A DNA stretch of 64,000 nt, from NCBI RefSeq assembly GCF_900167945.1, contig NZ_FUZA01000001.1:248001-312000 (forward strand), in the 5' to 3' direction. The position numbers and the translations under genes are program-made. A model generated the notes under the pieces. That model searched no databases and was not told the DNA's origin. It was given only the letters and a program-made list of their open reading frames with translations. Below are positions 25,908 to 34,551 of the stretch, piece after piece; position 1 is the stretch's first letter, and every line of letters begins with the position of its first letter. This DNA comes from Dyadobacter psychrophilus. Its GTDB lineage: Bacteria > Bacteroidota > Bacteroidia > Cytophagales > Spirosomataceae.

Positions 25908-25935
25908 TATTTATATTTCTACGAAAGTAACTGTA

Positions 25936-27006
25936 TTGGAACTTCAAAACAACAAATTACAAACCGAAAAACGGCAGGCTCTACGCAAGCGTATCCTGAG
26001 TTTGAAACCGTCTGATTTTGAGCACCTTGCATTGGACATTTTCCGTTATCAAGCGCTTAATAATCCGGTTTATCACCATTATATCAACAACCTGAACATT
26101 AATCCGGATCAAGTAACCCGCCTGACCGACATTCCCTTTCTGCCCGTTCAGTTTTTCAAGAACCACATTATTAAGAGTGTCGGACCGCCGGGCGGCGAGC
26201 CGCCCGCAGCCTCTGCTATTTTTCAAAGCAGCGGCACAACAGGACAACAAACAAGTCAGCACCATTTGTTCGATGAGACATTATATAAAACTGTCTCAGC
26301 GCGCATTTTTCAGCAAAATTTTGGTGATCTCAATCAGTTCCATATTCTGGCACTGCTTCCGTCATATCTTGAACGAAACAACTCTTCGCTCGTGTATATG
26401 ATGCAACATTTTATTGATGAAAGCCAGTCAGAATTGTCAGGTTTTTATCTTAAAAATGTGGAAGAACTGCTCCAAACGCTCACTTTTCTGGCTGGCAATC
26501 CGGATGGCCGGAAGGTGCTTTTGCTGGGGGTAACATTTGCGCTGCTTGACCTTGCCGAAAGCGACCATGATCTGTCCTTTTTGAGAAAAATAAAAAACCT
26601 TACGGTCATGGATACTGGCGGCATGAAAGGCCGGCGGCAGGAGCTTTTGCGAGAGGAAGTGCATGACATTCTTACCAGCCGGCTTTATGTCGACAAGATC
26701 CACTCGGAATACGGCATGACAGAAATGCTTTCTCAGGGCTATTCACACGGTTCCGGATTGCTCGTTCCGGGTTTTTCCATGCGGATTTTGTTGCGGGATA
26801 TCAATGATCCGTTCGCTATTTACGATCATAATATCACGAGTTCCAAAACAGGCGGCATCAATGTGATCGACCTCGCTAATCTCGACAGCTGCTCATTTAT
26901 AGAAACACAGGACCTTGGAAGATTCGGCGAAAACGAGGGCTCATTTTACGTCATGGGGCGCTTTGATAATTCTGACATCCGCGGTTGCAATTTAATGGTA
27001 ATCTAA
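25936..27006 (+). CDS. LuxE-like acyl-protein synthetase
   Basis: 356 aa, matching the LuxE/acyl-protein synthetase family of the ANL adenylate-forming enzymes. The AMP-binding P-loop is FQSSGTTGQQ (S98-G103), DTGGMKGRR near residue 235 and HSEYGMTEMLSQGYSHG near 254 are the two other ANL core motifs. In luminous bacteria LuxE activates a fatty acid as acyl-AMP and transfers it to LuxC; here no luxC reductase or luxAB is nearby. Homologs in Bacteroidota are orphan activators of unknown acids. The start is TTG at 25936: no ATG or GTG lies between the upstream region and the conserved N-terminus. It is divergent from the lipoprotein pair. Confidence 0.72.
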   Translation: MELQNNKLQTEKRQALRKRILSLKPSDFEHLALDIFRYQALNNPVYHHYINNLNINPDQVTRLTDIPFLPVQFFKNHIIKSVGPPGGEPPAASAIFQSSGTTGQQTSQHHLFDETLYKTVSARIFQQNFGDLNQFHILALLPSYLERNNSSLVYMMQHFIDESQSELSGFYLKNVEELLQTLTFLAGNPDGRKVLLLGVTFALLDLAESDHDLSFLRKIKNLTVMDTGGMKGRRQELLREEVHDILTSRLYVDKIHSEYGMTEMLSQGYSHGSGLLVPGFSMRILLRDINDPFAIYDHNITSSKTGGINVIDLANLDSCSFIETQDLGRFGENEGSFYVMGRFDNSDIRGCNLMVI

Positions 27007-27072
27007 GTCGTTCACTCTTGCGGCATGGAGTTGAGGATCATGCTAAAAAAGTACACATTAATGCTTTTTTAA

Positions 27073-27100
27073 TAATTCACAGCATATTGATTGTGAATTA
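27073..27100. promoter_or_regulatory. Inverted repeat upstream of the GMC operon
   Basis: TAATTCACA (27073-27081) and TGTGAATTA (27092-27100) form a perfect 9-bp dyad with a 10-base spacer, 145 bp before the ATG at 27246 and 66 bp after the LuxE-like stop. There is no T-tract, which argues for an operator over a terminator. The TGTGA/TCACA half-sites recall CRP-type sites but in the opposite (outward) order. Confidence 0.45.
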
Positions 27101-27245
27101 CATAGCAGATTTAAACATTATATAGAATTGTTCTAAGAGCCCGTGAATAGAGAATATTTCATAAATTAGCAGGCTTTTAAAAATTGCATTAATCAAATGT
27201 ATTATTACACTTTGGATTGTTAACCTATCATATAAAGTATATCAA

Positions 27246-27845
27246 ATGAAAAGACGTGATGCCCTTGGTCGTGTGGCACTTTTAATGGGCGGTGCACTTT
27301 CTGCCCCCACCATGCTGGCTTTTCTGGAAAGCTGCAAGAAAGCTTCGGATACTGCCACCGGAATTACATTTCCGTTTACCCCGGAAAGGCAGGCGCTGAT
27401 TGCAGAGGTTACCGAAATTATTATTCCAAAGACAGATACGCCGGGAGCAAAAGAAGCGAAGGTCGGTGAGTTTATTGAAAAAATGATGAAGGATTGCTAT
27501 TCCGAACCCGAGCAGAAAAGTTTCAATAGTGGATTGGAAGAGTTGGAAAAGAAGGATTTTATGAAAGCAACGCCGCAGGAACAAACAGCTATCCTGACAG
27601 AGATGGAAAAAGCGTCGAAAACGGATCTTGCCAAAGCGGACACCGAAAAGAAAAAATACACCGAAGCCGGAAAAGAATATACAGACGCACCTGTGCCGTT
27701 TTTCCGTCTTTTGAAAGAACTAACCTTGTTAGGCTATTTCACATCGGAGCAAGGAGCTACGCAAGCACTTGAATACGTGGCAGTTCCAGGCCGTTATGAT
27801 GGTTGCATTGACTATAAGCCGGGACAAAAAGCCTGGGCGTTGTAA
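27246..27845 (+). CDS. Gluconate 2-dehydrogenase subunit 3-family protein
   Basis: 199 aa small subunit of a membrane-associated GMC dehydrogenase. The N-terminus is a Tat-type signal (MKRRDALGRVALLMGGALSA) and the protein then has LTEI-like motif ALIAEVTEIIIPKTDTPGAKE, characteristic of the gluconate_2-dh3 family, in which the T-D-T-P-G-A block is conserved. The partner flavoprotein starts 72 bp downstream. In the three-part enzymes this subunit helps export and stability of the flavin subunit, and a c-type cytochrome takes the electrons; the cytochrome gene is not found here. A dyad lies upstream at 27073-27100. Confidence 0.83.
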   Translation: MKRRDALGRVALLMGGALSAPTMLAFLESCKKASDTATGITFPFTPERQALIAEVTEIIIPKTDTPGAKEAKVGEFIEKMMKDCYSEPEQKSFNSGLEELEKKDFMKATPQEQTAILTEMEKASKTDLAKADTEKKKYTEAGKEYTDAPVPFFRLLKELTLLGYFTSEQGATQALEYVAVPGRYDGCIDYKPGQKAWAL

Positions 27846-27917
27846 GCGGCGCCCGCTGAAATTTCTTTTCATAAGGCCGCTAACTGGCCAAGTCATTAAA
27901 ATCGAAAAATATTCATC

Positions 27918-29636
27918 ATGAATTTGAACATAAAAGCAGCGAAACAAACCACATACGACGCAATCGTGGTTGGATCGGGAATCAGCGGCGGCTGGGCAGC
28001 AAAAGAATTAACTGAAAAAGGCTTAAAAGTGGTGATGCTGGAAAGAGGTCGCGACATTAAGCACATTACCGATTACAAAACGGCAACCCTGGCCCCCTGG
28101 GAATTTGAGCACAGGGGCCGCGTTACCACGATTGCGAAAGAGCAATACTGGGCAGGGATGAGGACAGGTTATACGGCCAATGAAGAATGGGCGTATCTAT
28201 TTGAGAACGACAAAGAAAACCAATACGAAGAAACCCGCAAGTTTGACTGGATCCGTGCCTATCACGTAGGCGGACGTTCGCTGCTGTGGGGACGCCAAAG
28301 CTATCGCTTGAACCCGATGGATTTCGAAGCGAATGCAAAAGATGGCATCGCGGTCGACTGGCCGATCCGTTATAAAGACATCGCGCCGTGGTATGATTAC
28401 GTGGAAAAATTTGCAGGGATCAGCGGTGCAAAAGACGGTCTGGATGTATTACCAGATGGAAATTACCTGCCTCCTATGCAGATGAACTGCGTGGAAAAGC
28501 ACGTAAAAGGCGAAGTGGAGAAGAAATTCGCAGGCCGTCATATCATTATGGGACGTGCTGCGCACCTTACGCAACCACAAGCTTTCCATACAGAGCTGGG
28601 ACGCGCTGCTTGTCAGTTCCGTAACATGTGTATGCGCGGATGCCCTTATGGAGCATATTTCAGCACGCAATCCGCCACGCTTCCTGCTGCGCAAAAAACG
28701 GGTAACCTTACATTGGTGCCTGATTCTATCGTTTCAGAGGTGATTTACGACGATAAATTGGGCAAAGTAACCGGTGTACGCGTGATCAACCAGAACACGC
28801 TGGAAACCAAAGAATATTATGCGAAGATCATTTTCATGAATGCTTCTGCAATCGCTTCTGCTTCTATATTAATGAACTCCAAGTCGAAACGCTTTCCGAA
28901 TGGTTTGGGTAATGACAGCGATCAGCTGGGACGTAACATTATGGACCACCATTTGGCAGTTGGCGCGAGAGGTGATGTGGATGGTTTTGAAGACAAATAT
29001 TATTTTGGAAGACGCGCAAACGGGATCTACATTCCACGTTACCGCAACTGGGGCGACGACAAACGTGATTACATCCGTGGATTTGGTTACCAGGGAGGCG
29101 CAAGCCGCGAAAGCTGGGGACGCGGCGTAGGAACGGATGGTTTTGGTGCCGATTTCAAAAAATCACTTTCTGAGCCGGGCGGATGGAATATGAACATCCA
29201 GGGCTTTGGTGAAATGATCGCTGATGAAAAGAACCGGTTCACGTTGCACCCGACTAAAAAAGACAAATGGGGACTTCCTCTTGTCGTTTTCGATGCGGCC
29301 TATGGTGAAAACGAAAGAAAAATGCGTGTAGACATGATGAATGACGCAGCGGAAATGCTGGAAGCAGCAGGCTTGAAAAACGTAACACCATACATTGACG
29401 ATTCGAAGCACCCAGGCATTGGTATCCACGAAATGGGAACAGCCAGAATGGGTAATGATCCAAAAACATCTGTTTTGAACAAAAACAATCAGGTTTGGGG
29501 CGCGGAGAATGTATATGTAACTGACGGCGCATTCATGACTTCTGCATCTTGCGTAAATCCATCGCTTACTTATATGGCAATGACAGCCCGTGCAGCCGAC
29601 CACGCAGTAAAGGAGCTTAAAAAGATGAATGTTTAG
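27918..29636 (+). CDS. GMC-family oxidoreductase (large subunit)
   Basis: 572-aa FAD-dependent alcohol/sugar oxidoreductase. The ADP-binding fold is IVVGSGISGGWAAKEL (residues ~16-31) with the glutamate of MLERG closing it. The C-terminal block GIHEMGTARMGNDPKTSVLN, the FAD-contacting VYVTDGAFMTSASCVNPSLT and the N of NPSLT carry the GMC signature and the active-site His-Asn pair (H of GIHEMG and N of NPSLT). No own signal peptide is seen, so export likely depends on the preceding Tat-signal subunit. Together they form a gluconate-2-dehydrogenase-like unit acting on an unidentified sugar or polyol, without a visible cytochrome subunit. A terminator follows the stop. Confidence 0.88.
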   Translation: MNLNIKAAKQTTYDAIVVGSGISGGWAAKELTEKGLKVVMLERGRDIKHITDYKTATLAPWEFEHRGRVTTIAKEQYWAGMRTGYTANEEWAYLFENDKENQYEETRKFDWIRAYHVGGRSLLWGRQSYRLNPMDFEANAKDGIAVDWPIRYKDIAPWYDYVEKFAGISGAKDGLDVLPDGNYLPPMQMNCVEKHVKGEVEKKFAGRHIIMGRAAHLTQPQAFHTELGRAACQFRNMCMRGCPYGAYFSTQSATLPAAQKTGNLTLVPDSIVSEVIYDDKLGKVTGVRVINQNTLETKEYYAKIIFMNASAIASASILMNSKSKRFPNGLGNDSDQLGRNIMDHHLAVGARGDVDGFEDKYYFGRRANGIYIPRYRNWGDDKRDYIRGFGYQGGASRESWGRGVGTDGFGADFKKSLSEPGGWNMNIQGFGEMIADEKNRFTLHPTKKDKWGLPLVVFDAAYGENERKMRVDMMNDAAEMLEAAGLKNVTPYIDDSKHPGIGIHEMGTARMGNDPKTSVLNKNNQVWGAENVYVTDGAFMTSASCVNPSLTYMAMTARAADHAVKELKKMNV

Positions 29637-29656
29637 TTAAACGATATTTTGGAATC

Positions 29657-29694
29657 AAAAACCTCGCTGGGTAAATCCGGCGAGGTTTTTTCTT
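29657..29694 (+). terminator. Terminator after the GMC operon
   Basis: AAAAACCTCGC (29657-29667) pairs with GCGAGGTTTTT (29680-29690), the stem continuing with GG/CC and a G-T wobble around loop GTAAAT; a T-rich tract follows. Confidence 0.93.
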
Positions 29695-29721
29695 TTATGC
29701 TCTGACTAAACCCTTCGAAAT

Positions 29722-30912
29722 TTGAAAGAGTATATACCCGCTCCGAAACGTGTTTCATCCATTGACGCTTACCGCGGATTTGTAATGTTCCTGATGATGG
29801 CCGAAGTGCTGCGATTGGGCAAAGTTGCGGAAGCCTTTCCCGGCAGTGCTTTCTGGGCATTCCTGGATTTTCACCAAAGCCACGTAGAATGGGTAGGCTG
29901 TTCGCTGCACGACATGATACAACCATCTTTTTCATTCTTGGTTGGCGTGGCCCTTCCCTACTCCATTGCCAGCCGCGCCAGCAAAGAGCAAAGCACAACG
30001 GTGATGTGGCTGCACACATTCAGAAGATCGCTGACATTGATTTTGCTAGGTATTTTTCTGCGGTCCATGCACAGCGAACAGACCAATTTCACCTTTGAAG
30101 ATACATTGACACAGATCGGTTTGGGTTATCCCATCCTCTTCGCGCTCGGCTTCACGGGCGAACGCACGCAGTGGGGCGCATTGGCGGGAATATTGTTCGC
30201 TTACGGGTTAGCATTTGCCTTATACAGCCTGCCGGGCCCCTACTTCGACTGGTCTGAAACGGGCAATGTGGCTAACTGGGAGCATAATTTGAAGGGTTTC
30301 GCTGCGCATTGGAATAAGAATACAAACATCGCATGGGCTTTTGACCGCTGGTTTCTCAATTTATTCCCACGCCCTGAGCCATTCAGATTTAACGGAGGTG
30401 GATATAGTACATTGAGTTTTATCCCGACATTGGGAACAATGATCCTGGGCCTCATCGCCGGCAAATGGCTGAAATCTGCAACTTCCTCCTCTACGTGGCT
30501 GCTCAAACGCCTCGCCATATCAGCAGCAATCCTTCTCGCACTTGCCCTGATCCTGAATTTCACTGGCCTGAATCCAATCGTAAAAAGGATCTGGACGCCT
30601 GCATGGACATTGTTTAGCGGCGGAATATGTATGCTTTTTCTAGCTGGGTTCTATTTTCTTGTGGATGTTAACCAAAGACAAAAGTTCTTTTTCCCGCTCA
30701 TTGTCATTGGCACGAACTCCATTGTGGCATACGTGATGGCGGAAACTATCGTCAGTTTCATAGACAGCTCATTCCGTATCAATGTAAGCCAGCATTACGA
30801 CCTGGTTTTTGGCCAGAATTATCAGCCTCTTGTTCGCGGCGCTATAATTTTGCTTGTAGAATGGGCGATCCTTTACTGGCTTTATGTAAGAAAGATATTT
30901 ATCAGGATTTAG
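29722..30912 (+). CDS. DUF5009/NagX-like membrane acyltransferase
   Basis: 396 aa with about eleven hydrophobic helices. The opening SIDAYRGFVMFLMMAEVL and the following DMIQPSFSFLVGVALPYSI are the two hallmark blocks of the DUF5009 proteins (heparan-alpha-glucosaminide acetyltransferase-related). The family's human member transfers acetyl from acetyl-CoA across a membrane to glucosamine ends; the bacterial substrate is unknown. The conserved region begins almost at the N-terminus, so the TTG at 29722 is taken as start since no ATG or GTG precedes it. It lies 85 bp after the GMC gene, past the terminator, and 38 bp before the VOC gene. Confidence 0.78.
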   Translation: MKEYIPAPKRVSSIDAYRGFVMFLMMAEVLRLGKVAEAFPGSAFWAFLDFHQSHVEWVGCSLHDMIQPSFSFLVGVALPYSIASRASKEQSTTVMWLHTFRRSLTLILLGIFLRSMHSEQTNFTFEDTLTQIGLGYPILFALGFTGERTQWGALAGILFAYGLAFALYSLPGPYFDWSETGNVANWEHNLKGFAAHWNKNTNIAWAFDRWFLNLFPRPEPFRFNGGGYSTLSFIPTLGTMILGLIAGKWLKSATSSSTWLLKRLAISAAILLALALILNFTGLNPIVKRIWTPAWTLFSGGICMLFLAGFYFLVDVNQRQKFFFPLIVIGTNSIVAYVMAETIVSFIDSSFRINVSQHYDLVFGQNYQPLVRGAIILLVEWAILYWLYVRKIFIRI

Positions 30913-30950
30913 AATTTACGGCCTATATTTGGACTTCACAGTCAAGCATT

Positions 30951-31340
30951 ATGCAATTACTGAAAGCCGTTCACCACATTGCCATCATTTGTTCGGATTA
31001 CGACAAATCGAAGCGCTTTTATACCGAAATTTTAGGGTTTGAGATTGAAAGGGAAGTTTTTCGGGAAGAAAGAAGCTCGTACAAGCTGGACCTGTCACTG
31101 AACGGCCAGTATATTATTGAGCTGTTTTCTTTTCCCGATCCACCTAAACGACCGTCAAGGCCGGAGTCGACCGGGTTAAGGCATATTGCTTTTCAGGTGG
31201 ATGACATTGAACTGGCGATTGCGCAGTTACGACGAAAGCATATTGAAACGGAAGCAATAAGGATTGATGAGTTTACCGGTAAGAAATTTACGTTTTTCTC
31301 CGATCCGGACGATCTTCCGATTGAGTTATATGAAATCTGA
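30951..31340 (+). CDS. VOC/glyoxalase-fold protein
   Basis: 129 aa from the ATG at 30951, which gives the classic start MQLLKAVHHIAIICSDYDKS; an in-frame upstream extension to 30861 would overlap the preceding gene and is rejected. Two beta-alpha-beta-beta-beta modules are visible: AVHHIAIICSD...FYTEILGFEIE and GLRHIAFQVDD...FFSDPDDLPIELYEI. The metal-ligand candidates are H9 in the first module, the Glu in YIIELFSF and the His in LRHIAF, ending with the Glu in PIELYEI. These match GloA-type lactoylglutathione-lyase relatives, but as glutathione is doubtful in this group (bacillithiol made by bshA) the substrate is open. Confidence 0.82.
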   Translation: MQLLKAVHHIAIICSDYDKSKRFYTEILGFEIEREVFREERSSYKLDLSLNGQYIIELFSFPDPPKRPSRPESTGLRHIAFQVDDIELAIAQLRRKHIETEAIRIDEFTGKKFTFFSDPDDLPIELYEI

Positions 31341-31349
31341 AATTGAAGG

Positions 31350-31832
31350 TTACGCTGCCGCGATGTAGCCAATCCGGCTTCTGGTTCCTAATTCGAGCTT
31401 GCTTAAAGCCTCATAAAACTCAGAAATTCTTACCAGATGTTCGTCTAGCATTATCCTCGCCTCAGAATCTTTGTCAACGTAAGTGCGGAGCATTTTATAA
31501 AGCTGCAAGGTTGCTGCTTCAATCTTTTTGAGGCATGTTGCAATTTGTTCTTTCTCCTCAACATCTTCCAGCATTTTTAATGCTGTCCTGGCAGCTATGT
31601 GATTGGTATCACCTAACTCTTTGTCGGTAAGGAAACATTTAAAATAATCGTAGATCCACCTGATCTCTTTCTGGAACAATAAGGCACTTACATGGCCCTG
31701 ACTGAGGATGCGCCGGCAAGGGCCCATGCTATCTTTTTTCAATGCCTCCAAATAAAGAAGTTCCCTGGTTTTCTGTTCGATCCACAATGCTCTGATTGCC
31801 TGAACGAAGTCGCGTTTTCTACTATCTTCCAT
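31350..31832 (-). CDS. Small helical protein, possibly DUF2383/ferritin-like
   Basis: 160 aa from the ATG at 31832 (a longer frame to 31943 gives no better start). It is almost wholly alpha-helical: four amphipathic helices can be drawn from residues ~8-30, 35-70, 80-115 and 120-150, e.g. KDSMGPCRRILSQGHVSALL and ATCLKKIEAATLQLYKML. This suggests a four-helix bundle like the DUF2383/PA2169 proteins, but the Glu/His ligand pattern of ferritins is not clear, so the family is only a guess. It converges with the VOC gene, 9 bp apart, and is divergent from the PPIase lipoprotein across 344 bp. Confidence 0.5.
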   Translation of the reverse strand: MEDSRKRDFVQAIRALWIEQKTRELLYLEALKKDSMGPCRRILSQGHVSALLFQKEIRWIYDYFKCFLTDKELGDTNHIAARTALKMLEDVEEKEQIATCLKKIEAATLQLYKMLRTYVDKDSEARIMLDEHLVRISEFYEALSKLELGTRSRIGYIAAA

Positions 31833-32176
31833 AACCAATATTTTAAGAACTACTTTTGCCCCCTTTTGACAAAAAAATTGTGCCTGTAATGTAGAAAAAC
31901 GACGTTTATCGTTATTGAAACAAATATTCACCAAGGAGTACAAAAAAAGATGTATCGCAACCGAATTCGCATTTGCGGATACATTTTGAAATTCCTCAGT
32001 GTGGCGATCACACCATACCCGGTTCCCATACGCTGTGGAATGTAGCAGAACAAATCGCGTGCCGGAACGTTATATTTTTGATCTGTTGGGAAAGCGTCTA
32101 ACTTTGCCGGCTTTACCAGCGTCCATCCGGCAGCTATTTGGTGCCGAAAGCTCCTTAAAAAATTCGATTCATAAAC
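31833..32176. other. Divergent intergenic region with an imperfect dyad
   Basis: 344 bp without a supported gene. It holds an imperfect dyad, TGTATCGCAA (31951-31960) and TTGCGGATACA (31973-31983), with one unpaired base and the self-complementary CGAATTCG in the loop, and the downstream promoter of the PPIase gene. Short ORFs here lack codon-like pattern and are not called. Confidence 0.5.
32078..32106 (+). promoter_or_regulatory. Promoter of the PPIase lipoprotein gene
   Basis: TTG (32078-32080), 18 bases, then TAACTTTG (32099-32106) matches both elements of the Bacteroidota consensus, 71 bp before the ATG. Confidence 0.65.
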
Positions 32177-34471
32177 ATGCTTAAGATAAAATACAACATT
32201 GCCCTGCTTGCACTTCTGGCTGTAAGCTCCTGTAAAACAACCGCACCTCCTCAACAAATAGTAGTAACTGAAACGCCTGCATTACTGGAAATAGGCAATG
32301 AGAAATTTTCAATAGAGGATTACCAGGATTCGTATAACAAAAACAAAAATGCTTCTGATTCGACGCGTGAATTAACCCCGGAAGAATATTTTAACTTATA
32401 TAAAGACTTAAAAATAAAGGTCCTGCACGCCAAAAACGAAGGAAAGGATACAACTCAGGATTACAAGGAAGAAATCACATCTTATCGCGAGCAACTCGCA
32501 AAAAATCATCTGGTTGATAAGTCGCTGGTCGAAAAACTATCCAATGAGGCTTATAACAGACTAAAACAGGAAGTTAGGGCCTCGCATATTTTGATAGGCG
32601 TTTCCGAAGACGCTTCACCGGCCGACACATTGGAAGCTTACCGTGCAGCCATTGCTTTACGCGGAAGATTGGAGGAAGGCAACGATTTCGGAGACCTGGC
32701 CGCCAAGTTTTCGAAGGACCCGGTTGCTTCGAAAACCAAAGGCGATCTTGGCTATTTCACCGCTTTTCAAACCCTTTATCCGATTGAAACAGCTGCATAT
32801 ACATTGCCGGTCGGCAGGGTTTCCCAGCCCGTGCGCACGAAAGCGGGTTATCATTTGGTAAAAGTAATGGATCGCCGATCAAACCGCGGAATGGTGCGGA
32901 TCGCGCACATTATGGTTCAGCAGGACACTGCCGGAACTGCTGCTCAAAAAGAATCGGCAAAAGCGCGGATTGATGAAGCATATGGTTTACTGGAAAGTGG
33001 CGAGGACTGGGAAGCCGTGGTAGAAAGTTTTTCGGATGACAAACAATCCAGAAAGAACAGAGGACTGCTGCCGATGTTCGGTATAGGCCAGATGGTGCCG
33101 GAAATAGAAGACGCTGCTTTCGCTTTGACAAAAGTGAACGGATATTCCAAGCCCGTACTCACAATGTACGGCTGGCACATTGTAAGACTCGTTGAAAAAC
33201 GCTCGCTGGAACCTTACAACGTCATGGCGCCATCGCTGAGAAAGAAAGTGGTAACGGATTCCAGAGGAAAAATCCTGGAACAGGCCAATGCAAAAAGGTT
33301 GAGAGAAAAATATAAGGTCCAGGAATTTGCAGATCAATGGAATGCGGTTGCAACACTGGGTGACAGTACTATTAAGACAGGAAACTGGGATTATCTGAGA
33401 GCCGTCTCAACAGATTGGGCTTCCGTTGCGTTATTTAAAATTGAGGATCAGTCGTATGACGCACTGGGTTTTTTGAATTATGTAAAAAGAAAGCAGCAGG
33501 TGAAAGCAAAAGATGCCTCGCCAGCTGTTGTTTTCCGCAAATATTACAACGATTATCTGACAGAAAGCCTTGCAGAGTACGAGAAACAGCATTTGGAAGA
33601 AACCAACGCTGAATTTCGCAGTTTAATGAATGAGATCAAGGAAGGCGTGTTACTTTCACAGGTTATGGAAGAGAATGTGTGGGGTCGCTCGTTAACCGAT
33701 TCAACAGGCCAGAAAGCGTTTTACGACCGGAATAAAGATCGTTACCAGTTCCCCGAGCGCGCTTTGGCCACGATCGTTTCCGCAAAAGACACGCAAACCG
33801 TTAATGCAATAAAAAGGACACTGACACAAAGCCCTTACAAGCTGGAAAGAAGGTCGAAGGAGATTCTATTTGGAGCCAATGCAACAGAAGTTGAAAATGA
33901 GCAACTTGATGCGCTAACGGACGTTTATATTGTAATGGAAAAGAATCCTGATTACATTGTAGAAATTGCCGGTTACAGATCAGCGGATGAAAATGAGATG
34001 ACTTCTGCGAACCGGATCAGGAATGTTGTGAAATATTTAAATGGAAGGAACATTCCGATTTTAAGGATCATTGAAAAAGACTATGGGTCGTTCAGGCAGG
34101 CTGCCGAGGCGGATCGCAACCGGCGCGTCAGCTTCCAGTTTTACAGCCAGTCGAAAAGCGACGTTGAAAAACTGTACAATGCCGGTAAGCCCGAGGCCGT
34201 TATGATCAGGGATGGTTATTTCACAAAGGAAAATCCATTATTTACAAAATTTAAATGGCAGACAGGTGAGCAGACTGTCACGGATAACAACATGGTTATC
34301 TGGACTTCCGTACAAAAAATAGAGCCTTCACGGGGCAAGACATTTGCTGAAGCGCGGGGCAGCGTGATCAACGATTACCAGAAAGAACTGGAAAAGCAAT
34401 TGGTAAACCGGTTGCAGGAAAAATTCCCTGTGAAAGTGAATGCACAAGAATTAGAAAAAATTAAGCGTTAA
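32177..34471 (+). CDS. Peptidyl-prolyl isomerase lipoprotein with two parvulin domains and an OmpA-like module
   Basis: 764 aa. A lipoprotein signal ends at C19 (LLAVSSC). After an N-terminal helical part come two parvulin domains: residues ~133-232 (VRASHILIGVSED, KGDLGYF) and ~238-340 (VRIAHIMVQQDTA, FSDDKQSRKNRGLLPMF). Near residues 575-656 the sequence reads like an OmpA C-terminal domain: NPDYIVEIAGYRSADENEM, SANRIRNVVKYLNGRNIP, and the closing NRRVSFQF. The peptidoglycan-binding Asp of the classical motif is not present, so cell-wall binding is uncertain. It probably assists outer-membrane protein folding in the periplasm. It is the first gene of an envelope cluster with the SurA-like gene 80 bp downstream. 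Confidence 0.8.
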   Translation: MLKIKYNIALLALLAVSSCKTTAPPQQIVVTETPALLEIGNEKFSIEDYQDSYNKNKNASDSTRELTPEEYFNLYKDLKIKVLHAKNEGKDTTQDYKEEITSYREQLAKNHLVDKSLVEKLSNEAYNRLKQEVRASHILIGVSEDASPADTLEAYRAAIALRGRLEEGNDFGDLAAKFSKDPVASKTKGDLGYFTAFQTLYPIETAAYTLPVGRVSQPVRTKAGYHLVKVMDRRSNRGMVRIAHIMVQQDTAGTAAQKESAKARIDEAYGLLESGEDWEAVVESFSDDKQSRKNRGLLPMFGIGQMVPEIEDAAFALTKVNGYSKPVLTMYGWHIVRLVEKRSLEPYNVMAPSLRKKVVTDSRGKILEQANAKRLREKYKVQEFADQWNAVATLGDSTIKTGNWDYLRAVSTDWASVALFKIEDQSYDALGFLNYVKRKQQVKAKDASPAVVFRKYYNDYLTESLAEYEKQHLEETNAEFRSLMNEIKEGVLLSQVMEENVWGRSLTDSTGQKAFYDRNKDRYQFPERALATIVSAKDTQTVNAIKRTLTQSPYKLERRSKEILFGANATEVENEQLDALTDVYIVMEKNPDYIVEIAGYRSADENEMTSANRIRNVVKYLNGRNIPILRIIEKDYGSFRQAAEADRNRRVSFQFYSQSKSDVEKLYNAGKPEAVMIRDGYFTKENPLFTKFKWQTGEQTVTDNNMVIWTSVQKIEPSRGKTFAEARGSVINDYQKELEKQLVNRLQEKFPVKVNAQELEKIKR

Positions 34472-34551
34472 CCGTATTTTAGCATTTCGTAAGCCGTTTT
34501 GTTACCAAAACCACATTAACCCGAACAGATCAAGGAGAATCAAATAAACGT

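Noticed and set aside
30861..30950. Upstream extension of the VOC gene
   Set aside because: It overlaps the DUF5009 coding end and adds residues foreign to the VOC fold.
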